Shown here piece by piece: positions 6,218 to 11,106 of a DNA stretch of 11,106 nucleotides. The stretch comes from Actinomycetota bacterium (lineage in GTDB: Bacteria > Actinomycetota > Actinomycetes > Nanopelagicales > Nanopelagicaceae). The stretch lies in assembly GCA_947494085.1 (NCBI GenBank), contig CANLTP010000022.1, forward strand, positions 1 to 11,106, given 5' to 3'. Made by a program: the position numbers and the translations under genes. How positions within the stretch are numbered: the stretch's first letter is position 1; each line of letters begins with the position of its first letter. The notes beneath the pieces are model-generated. The model made no database searches. It saw only the letters and a list, made by a program, of their open reading frames with translations, and was not told the origin of the DNA.

Positions 6218-7771
6218 TTAGCTTGCAAGTGGGCCAGCAGCCTTTACTTGAACGCGGCAACCTTGACCAGGCAAATACGACATTGGTACTTCGATAACTG
6301 CCGTAATTCGCACCTGCTTTGCATCTGCGCCAGCGCGCACCGCAGCTTCAGTTGCAAGTCGACGAGCTTCATCTAGACATGCCTCACGCCCTTGTTCTGC
6401 ATAGCGATAAACGCGATCTACAGTTCCGGAAGCTTCTGCAATTGCAGCACCAAATGCATTCGCAACTGCATGGTGATTTGGTGTAATGACTTCTGCAATT
6501 CCAGCAATTTTCTTTGGAATTAGATGAGAGCCTCCACCAACAGCAATCAACGGCATAGTCGAACGGCTTGCCTTCATACGATCACAGAGGTTTTGAATTT
6601 GTTCATCCACCCAAGCAAGTGCTTGCTTAACAACATCATCGCTCACACCTGAAAGTTTGGAAGCATCGCCGAATCCGGAGAGACGACCGCCCTTGGTTGA
6701 GATGTCAGAAAGCGTAAGTGTGCTTCCACCATTAATTAGCGCTTCCGTGATGACCTTGTAACCAACAGAATCTGGTCCACACTTAACGCCATTACCGTCC
6801 TGGCGAACTATTGTTCCGCCACCGAGACCAATAGAAATCAAATCTGGCATACGGAAGTTGGTTCGAACTCCACCAACTTCGATAGCGGCGGCTGATTCGC
6901 GTGGGAATCCATCAACCAAAATTCCGCAATCTGCAGAAGTTCCACCTACGTCAATTACTAATGCATCAGAGAGCTTTGCAAGCGCACATGCTCCACGCAT
7001 TGAGTTGGTAGGCCCAGAACCGACAGTCAAAATCGGCAGACGAATTGCTTCTTCCGCTGTCATCAATGTTCCGTCGTTCTGAGTTAAGAACGAATCTACT
7101 TTTAGGCCGTGGCCCATAAGCGCGCTATGGAAACCATTTACAACACCTTCTGCCACGCCAAAGAGTGAAGCGTTAAGAATTGTTGCGTTCTCGCGCTCTA
7201 AGAGCCCAATCTGACCGACTTGATGGGAAAGTGAGACAGGGAAATCTGCACCTAGCTCCTCAGCGAGAATCACACCTGCGCGAAGTTCTTGATCGTAGTT
7301 AGCAGGTGCGAATGCACAGCTCACCGCGATTGCAGAAACTTTTCCTTTACACTTTTGTGCAAATTCACGAATGGCTTTCTCTTCCAGCGGTGCGATTTCG
7401 CGCCCGTCGTATTCGTATCCCCCGCCGACAATTGCAGATGGTCCGATTACGGATGCGTGCAAATCTTTTGGCCAAGCGGCCCCTGGACGAATTGCTAGCG
7501 ATGAAGGAGCTGCTAAACGTAGAACTCCGACAACCTGCAGCTTCTTGCGCTGAATGATCGCATTTGCTGGATGCGTTGTTCCGAGCATCGCCTGAGTGAT
7601 TTTGCTCTTATCTACACCAGCAATTACCTCACTAAGAGCTTTCGCAATTCCATCTGAAGGATCAAGTGTTGTCGCAGATTTTGTACTCGCAATGACTTGG
7701 CCACCTTCATCTACAACCACCGCATCCGTGTTTGTTCCACCGACGTCAATACCAATTTTTAGACGGCTCAT
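6218..7771 (-). CDS. Hydantoinase/oxoprolinase family protein, HyuA-type ATP-dependent subunit
   Basis: 517-residue HyuA-type protein with the actin-like ATPase fold. The first phosphate loop is GIDVGGTNTDAVVVD (7-21), followed by GTTHPANAII (64-73), TQNDGTLM (230-237) and SGPTNSMRGA (252-261). The second phosphate loop is IDVGGTSAD (273-281), and the adenosine-side motif is VGGGSHLIP (411-419). HyuA proteins hydrolyse ATP to open hydantoin, N-methylhydantoin or 5-oxoproline rings, classically with a HyuB partner. No HyuB is present in the window. The start ATG overlaps the DUF917 stop as TAATG, with GGGAGGAG 7 nt upstream inside the DUF917 gene, so the two are made together and may form one enzyme. 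It is shorter than the roughly 680-residue stand-alone HyuA subunits, having only a short region after the ATPase core. Confidence 0.9.
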   Translation of the reverse strand: MSRLKIGIDVGGTNTDAVVVDEGGQVIASTKSATTLDPSDGIAKALSEVIAGVDKSKITQAMLGTTHPANAIIQRKKLQVVGVLRLAAPSSLAIRPGAAWPKDLHASVIGPSAIVGGGYEYDGREIAPLEEKAIREFAQKCKGKVSAIAVSCAFAPANYDQELRAGVILAEELGADFPVSLSHQVGQIGLLERENATILNASLFGVAEGVVNGFHSALMGHGLKVDSFLTQNDGTLMTAEEAIRLPILTVGSGPTNSMRGACALAKLSDALVIDVGGTSADCGILVDGFPRESAAAIEVGGVRTNFRMPDLISIGLGGGTIVRQDGNGVKCGPDSVGYKVITEALINGGSTLTLSDISTKGGRLSGFGDASKLSGVSDDVVKQALAWVDEQIQNLCDRMKASRSTMPLIAVGGGSHLIPKKIAGIAEVITPNHHAVANAFGAAIAEASGTVDRVYRYAEQGREACLDEARRLATEAAVRAGADAKQVRITAVIEVPMSYLPGQGCRVQVKAAGPLAS

Positions 7772-8844
7772 TAGTTTGCTCCTCCCATTTTTACGTAAGG
7801 TAAGTCATAACCGAAGGCTTGAGGGCCAACAAGTTCAAGCATTCCTGGCTGATGCCATTCTGGAGCGCAAGGAAGTCCAATGACATTTACTCTCTGGCCA
7901 TAAGCCAAAGTCTCTGTTGTAATTGGTTGAGCATTCTCATAGTCCAAAATACAAATTAGATCCGGAGTAGTAATAATTGGTTTTCCATCTTCGGTCGCGA
8001 TAAGAAGTTCGTTCTGAATTTCTACGTGCATAGTGCGATTTGGATCGGTCATATGTTCAATCACAACCGTTCCTTTTGCAAAACCATCAGTTGTTCGACG
8101 ATCTAAGTCAATGATTTTTCCTGAGAAGTAGATTTTTGCTTCAGCAAACTTGAGAAATTCATCAAAGGAGCCCGCTTCACCGCGTTGTACGGCCATTAAG
8201 CGCTTACCTAATTCGACACAATATGACATGGATCCTTGAATACCAGCTTCGGCAACTTGTCGAACAGTCATCGAGTAGCAAGAGATTCCATTAGCAAGTC
8301 CCAACTGCATAACGGCAGAACGTGCTAGCTTTTCAGCCATCTGGTTGTCGGTGGTTTCAAAGACCATCACGTTGCCTTTTTCATCTGCAACGCTCATGGG
8401 AGATGCAGGAATTCCTGCAAGAGTAAACACAGTCATTTCGATCTGCGGAAATGCGCGACGCATTGAATCTGCATCAATAACAGGTAGCCCGAGTTCGGCA
8501 GCAACCGCAAGTGGAATAAGCGTATTCATTCCGCCGACTTCAATTGGCATGATTGCTACTGGCTTCTTTCCTAAATAACTTGCGAGCGCATTAACCACTC
8601 CAGTGAATTCTGGACCGGCAGGAACTTTTTCGGATATAACTGTTGGTGCCCCAATTACTGCAACGGTAAGAACTAATCCATCTGGATCAAGTTCGCTAGG
8701 GGTAACAATTTTTACTGTTCCGAAATCTTCCATTGCTTGACGAACCATCAGGCGTGCAATGTACGGATCTCCGCCACCGCCAGTTCCGAGGAGCGTTGCT
8801 CCTAAAACCATGTCATCCAAGTCATCGAGAGTTAACTCGCGCAT
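7771..8844 (-). CDS. DUF917 family protein (family now described as S-methyl thiohydantoin desulfurase-like)
   Basis: 357-residue protein matching DUF917 over its whole length. It opens with the hallmark glycine loop LGTGGGGDPY (19-28), then VIGAPTVISEKVP, IEVGGMNTLIPLAVAAELGLPVIDADSMRRAFPQ and, in the C-terminal half, TTPDLICILDYENAQPITTE. From memory, Pfam renamed this family after S-methyl thiohydantoin desulfurase, an enzyme linked to S-methyl ergothioneine breakdown; most members remain uncharacterised. DUF917 is also found fused to HyuA-type domains in some proteins, which fits the TAATG coupling with HyuA here. The ATG has GGAGGAG 6 nt upstream. It is the first gene of the operon, behind a leader of about 110 nt with possible structure over the ribosome binding site. 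Its substrate is probably a five-membered ring amide, but this is inference. Confidence 0.88.
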   Translation of the reverse strand: MRELTLDDLDDMVLGATLLGTGGGGDPYIARLMVRQAMEDFGTVKIVTPSELDPDGLVLTVAVIGAPTVISEKVPAGPEFTGVVNALASYLGKKPVAIMPIEVGGMNTLIPLAVAAELGLPVIDADSMRRAFPQIEMTVFTLAGIPASPMSVADEKGNVMVFETTDNQMAEKLARSAVMQLGLANGISCYSMTVRQVAEAGIQGSMSYCVELGKRLMAVQRGEAGSFDEFLKFAEAKIYFSGKIIDLDRRTTDGFAKGTVVIEHMTDPNRTMHVEIQNELLIATEDGKPIITTPDLICILDYENAQPITTETLAYGQRVNVIGLPCAPEWHQPGMLELVGPQAFGYDLPYVKMGGAN

Positions 8845-8848
8845 TAAT

Positions 8849-8939
8849 TACTCCTCCAAAGAGTTCTGCAGTCCCGTGCGATTCGCCCTCTTGGTAGAGG
8901 CGGGAGCTGGAGTACCGTGGGCACTCTAAGCAGAAGAGT
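8849..8939 (-). promoter_or_regulatory. Structured leader with possible anti-Shine-Dalgarno before the DUF917 gene
   Basis: In the minus-strand transcript, ACTCT/AGAGT forms a 5-bp stem (8939-8923) and CGCCTCT/AGAGGGCG (8902-8884) forms a 7-bp stem with one bulged C. Between them TACTCC (8914-8909) is exactly complementary to GGAGTA (8854-8849) inside the ribosome binding site. CCAAGAG in the second stem could instead pair with CTCTTTGG next to the ribosome binding site. Mutually exclusive pairings of this kind are what a translational switch would need, but short pyrimidine-purine matches also arise by chance. No known riboswitch class was recognised. Confidence 0.35.
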
Positions 8940-8962
8940 AGGGCTCAATTGAAGGTAAGCCA

Positions 8963-8991
8963 ATCAAAAAGTTGCAAAGAAAAATGGTCAA
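8963..8991 (-). promoter_or_regulatory. Candidate sigma70-type promoter of the DUF917-HyuA operon
   Basis: On the minus strand, TTGACC (8991-8986, 5 of 6 matches) is followed by a 17-bp AT-rich spacer and TTTGAT (8968-8963, 4 of 6). The predicted start is near 8956, about 112 nt upstream of the DUF917 ATG. Position, spacing and strand are all as expected for the first gene of the four-gene operon. Confidence 0.55.
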
Positions 8992-9014
8992 CTCAGGCAC
9001 ATCTGCGAGAGGAT

Positions 9015-9039
9015 TTGCCTAGGTGCATTAGCAAGGCAA
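9015..9039 (+). promoter_or_regulatory. Hairpin covering the ribosome binding site of the OCD-family gene
   Basis: TTGCCT (9015-9020) pairs with AGGCAA (9034-9039), and inside it TGC (9024-9026) pairs with GCA (9031-9033) around ATTA, leaving AGG bulged. The 3' arm contains the AAGG that serves as Shine-Dalgarno for the GTG at 9043, so the fold would hide it. This may be a translational control element, or chance. Confidence 0.35.
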
Positions 9040-9042
9040 GGG

Positions 9043-9996
9043 GTGAGGTATTTGAGTAGCGAAGTCTCCCTCCCATTCATCCCTGCAGATGCGGTTGAAC
9101 GGGCATTTCCACTAGAGACGGCCATGGAAACACAGCGAAAAGTCTTTGCTGCATTCGATCGCGGTGATGCCGTCATGGGCAAACGCGGGGTGATTCCAAA
9201 CAGTAGCGACGCATCTTTTGCCTATGTAGCCAGAGCTTCGCAAAATGGTCCTACTATCGTGAAATTCGGAAGCGTTACTAATTCCAACGCCACCAGGGGC
9301 CTTCCAGTTGTGCAGGCATACATCTGTATTCTCGATCCAGAAACAGGAACCTTGAAATCATTTATAGATGGTGAAAGTGTCACGCGTATACGTACCACCG
9401 CTGCGAGCATGGTTGCGGCCCAAATGCTCGCAGCGCAAAATAAAACCATCGCCGTAATCGGAGCAGGATTACAAGGAATTGCTCACGCGCGGGCGGCAAT
9501 CGAAGTCTTCTCTCCCGAATCTCTAATTCTTGTCGCTAGATCGATCTCAGCTGAAGCAAAAGACTTAGAGAGCGAATTCCAACAAGTTCGAATTTCTCAA
9601 AATCTTGATGAAGCAATTGAATCAGCAGATCTTATATTCGTATGCACCAACACTGTTACACCCATAATCACTAAGAATCTGAAACAAGGAACAACTTTAA
9701 TTTCAATTGGTTCCTTCTCACCAAATCGTGAAGAAATTGCGGGTTCAGTTGTTGCACGATCAGATTTAATTTTTGGAGATGACAATCAAACAATCCAATC
9801 GCAATCGGGATCAGTAATCACGGCAATAAGAGAAAATCCCTCTCTTGCAAACGAAATAATCTCGCTTGGGTCGCTTATAAATAACCCAGCGCTGGGTCGC
9901 ACTTCGCCCGATCAAGTGATCATGTATTTCAGCGTTGGTCTAGGTATTCAAGATGCTGCTATCGTCGAAAAATATTTTGAGTTGGAAAAATTATGA
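9043..9996 (+). CDS. Ornithine cyclodeaminase / mu-crystallin family NAD(P)-dependent enzyme
   Basis: 317 residues of the OCD/mu-crystallin family, whose members include ornithine cyclodeaminase, alanine dehydrogenase, pyrroline-2-carboxylate reductase and ketimine reductases. The substrate half shows Lys74 (TIVKFGSVTN), RGLPVVQAYICILDPETG (85-102) and Arg117 in VTRIRTTAAS. The Rossmann half starts with IAVIGAGLQGIAHARAA (136-152). A GSFSPNREEI segment (223-232) sits where the cyclodeaminase catalytic Asp would be expected, and no Asp is visible there, so an imine reductase or amino-acid dehydrogenase is likelier than a true cyclodeaminase. The GTG start (9043) yields the family-typical MRYLSSEV opening; a TTG at 9052 with AAGGGG upstream is an alternative. 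Its stop overlaps the next gene's ATG (ATGA), so the two enzymes are coupled. Confidence 0.85.
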   Translation: MRYLSSEVSLPFIPADAVERAFPLETAMETQRKVFAAFDRGDAVMGKRGVIPNSSDASFAYVARASQNGPTIVKFGSVTNSNATRGLPVVQAYICILDPETGTLKSFIDGESVTRIRTTAASMVAAQMLAAQNKTIAVIGAGLQGIAHARAAIEVFSPESLILVARSISAEAKDLESEFQQVRISQNLDEAIESADLIFVCTNTVTPIITKNLKQGTTLISIGSFSPNREEIAGSVVARSDLIFGDDNQTIQSQSGSVITAIRENPSLANEIISLGSLINNPALGRTSPDQVIMYFSVGLGIQDAAIVEKYFELEKL

Positions 9997-11106
9997 GCAC
10001 TGCGATTTTAGGAGCGGGTCCCATCGGACTGGCGTCCGCCTTCGAATTAGCCAGTCGCGGTGAAAGCGTTACGGTTGTTTCTAAAACTACAAATGTTGGT
10101 GAAGCTGCCCATATAAATGCAGGCTGGATTGTCCCCATTATGTCTGCACCGGTCCCGGCGCCAGGGGCGCTCAAAAAATCGATTCGTTGGCTCCTAGATT
10201 CAAGAAGTCCGCTAAAAATCGCTCCCGAACTCAGCCCTGGACATATAACTTTTATGCTTTCGATGCTCAAGTATTCAACGCAAAGGAACTTTCTCCATGG
10301 ATTAGCCGCGCTTTCAGAATTTGGTCGCGGATCTATACCAGCATTTGATAATTACATTCAACAGGGTGTTGAATTCGAAATTCATCGCTCTGGTGTCTTA
10401 ATGGCTTTCACTTCACAGGCCGAACTTGATTCACACGCAGTCGAATTCGATGGAATAGAAAAATATGGATTAGCTCCAGTTAAAGTTTTATCTGCCTCTG
10501 ATATGCAAGAAAGAGAACCCCTGCTATCTGAAATTGTTAAATTCGGAATTGATTGTTCAGATCAATATTTTATTGATCCAACATCATTAATTCTTGGTTT
10601 GCGCAAGAAGTGCAGCGAACTTGGCGTTGAATTCATTGAACATTCTGGGCCGATTACTCTTGAAACTAGGGGATCGCGAGCAGAGATAAAGGTAGGGCCC
10701 AAGACTATTGCGAGTGATCAAGTAGTTGTGGCCGCGGGCAGTGGCAGCCGTGAACTCTTAGAGAATATTGGCATTCGAATACCGATTCGATTCGGCAAGG
10801 GATATTGTTTTGATTTTCCTGGCGAAAAGCGCATTAAGAACTCACTTTATTTGAGTGCTGCAAAGGTTGCCGTTACCCCTAATCAGAATTACTTGAGATT
10901 CGCTGGAACCATGGAATTTGGTGGTGATGGATTAAGAATTAATCACAAACGTGCTGAAGGTATATTGAATTCGAGTGTCAAATACTTCACCGAGAATCTC
11001 TTTAAGAAATCCCAACCCAAATCCGGACTTCGTCCAATGACGCCCGATGGGCTTCCAGTTATCGGAAAACTATCGGGAGTAAACAATCTATATATTGCCT
11101 CGGGAC
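9993..11106 (+). CDS. FAD-dependent D-amino-acid oxidase/dehydrogenase (DadA-like), cut by the right edge
   Basis: The frame starts at ATG 9993, overlapping the OCD-family stop by 4 nt, and stays open to the end of the window: 371 residues, with an estimated 40 or so missing. An N-terminal FAD-binding Rossmann motif, ILGAGPIGLASAFELASRG (5-23), is followed by AGWIVP, the segment near the flavin in DadA-type enzymes. VVVAAGSGSRELL in the middle is the second FAD strand, and GLRPMTPDGLPVIG (345-358) is the C-terminal family signature, running into NLYIASG at the edge. The family (DAO, including DadA, glycine oxidase and D-hydroxyproline dehydrogenases) oxidises D-amino or secondary amino acids to imines. 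Paired with an imine-reductase-type OCD protein, it suggests conversion of a D-amino acid to its L-form via an imine. Confidence 0.87.
   Translation, partial: MSTAILGAGPIGLASAFELASRGESVTVVSKTTNVGEAAHINAGWIVPIMSAPVPAPGALKKSIRWLLDSRSPLKIAPELSPGHITFMLSMLKYSTQRNFLHGLAALSEFGRGSIPAFDNYIQQGVEFEIHRSGVLMAFTSQAELDSHAVEFDGIEKYGLAPVKVLSASDMQEREPLLSEIVKFGIDCSDQYFIDPTSLILGLRKKCSELGVEFIEHSGPITLETRGSRAEIKVGPKTIASDQVVVAAGSGSRELLENIGIRIPIRFGKGYCFDFPGEKRIKNSLYLSAAKVAVTPNQNYLRFAGTMEFGGDGLRINHKRAEGILNSSVKYFTENLFKKSQPKSGLRPMTPDGLPVIGKLSGVNNLYIASG

Noticed and set aside
8942..8961. GGCTCA/TAAGCC stem as part of the DUF917 leader
   Set aside because: One arm lies at or upstream of the predicted transcription start, so it would not be wholly in the RNA.
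1..11106. CRISPR array, tRNA/rRNA, insertion sequence or phage genes
   Set aside because: No regularly spaced repeats, cloverleaf-like sequence, transposase or terminal repeats were seen on either strand.

Overview
The window is an accessory-metabolism locus of a bacterium with GC content in the mid-40s percent by eye. Genes are tightly packed, with strong AAGGAG/GGAGGAG ribosome binding sites and ATG, GTG and TTG starts. The Ala/Ser-rich signal peptide of the solute-binding protein and the codon choice recall low-GC planktonic Actinobacteria (acI/Nanopelagicales-like). That placement is inference from style only; the families present also occur in Alphaproteobacteria.

Layout from left to right. 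At 1-104 an open frame on the + strand runs in from the left edge and is probably the C-terminus of an unrelated gene. A minus-strand intrinsic terminator (162-194) closes a three-gene operon read right to left: substrate-binding protein (3758-2739), double-NBD ATPase (2672-1176) and permease (1150-212), a complete ribose/RbsBAC-type ABC importer. A 220-bp divergent region (3759-3978) follows, with a candidate importer promoter and a two-hairpin leader for a + strand Asp/Glu/hydantoin racemase (3979-4758). The racemase converges, with a 16-bp gap, on a four-gene minus operon read from 8844 to 4775: DUF917 protein, HyuA-type hydantoinase/oxoprolinase subunit, SnoaL-like NTF2-fold protein and M19 dipeptidase. 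A second divergent region (8845-9042) carries a good -35/-10 for that operon and hairpins near both start sites. It leads to a + strand pair, an ornithine cyclodeaminase/mu-crystallin family protein (9043-9996) overlapping by 4 nt a DadA-like FAD amino-acid oxidoreductase (9993 to the right edge, truncated).

How they could work together (inference). The importer brings in a small solute. HyuA and the DUF917 protein, translationally coupled by a TAATG overlap, attack a cyclic amide or (thio)hydantoin-like ring, and the racemase interconverts the enantiomers of the ring compound. The M19 dipeptidase and the NTF2-fold protein act on opened or conjugated intermediates. The FAD oxidoreductase and the OCD-family enzyme would oxidise a D- or secondary amino acid to an imine and reduce it to the L-form. 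The usual HyuB partner of HyuA is not in the window, and DUF917 sits where it would be expected. The exact substrate cannot be read from the sequence. No RNA genes, insertion sequences, CRISPR arrays or transcriptional regulator genes were seen.
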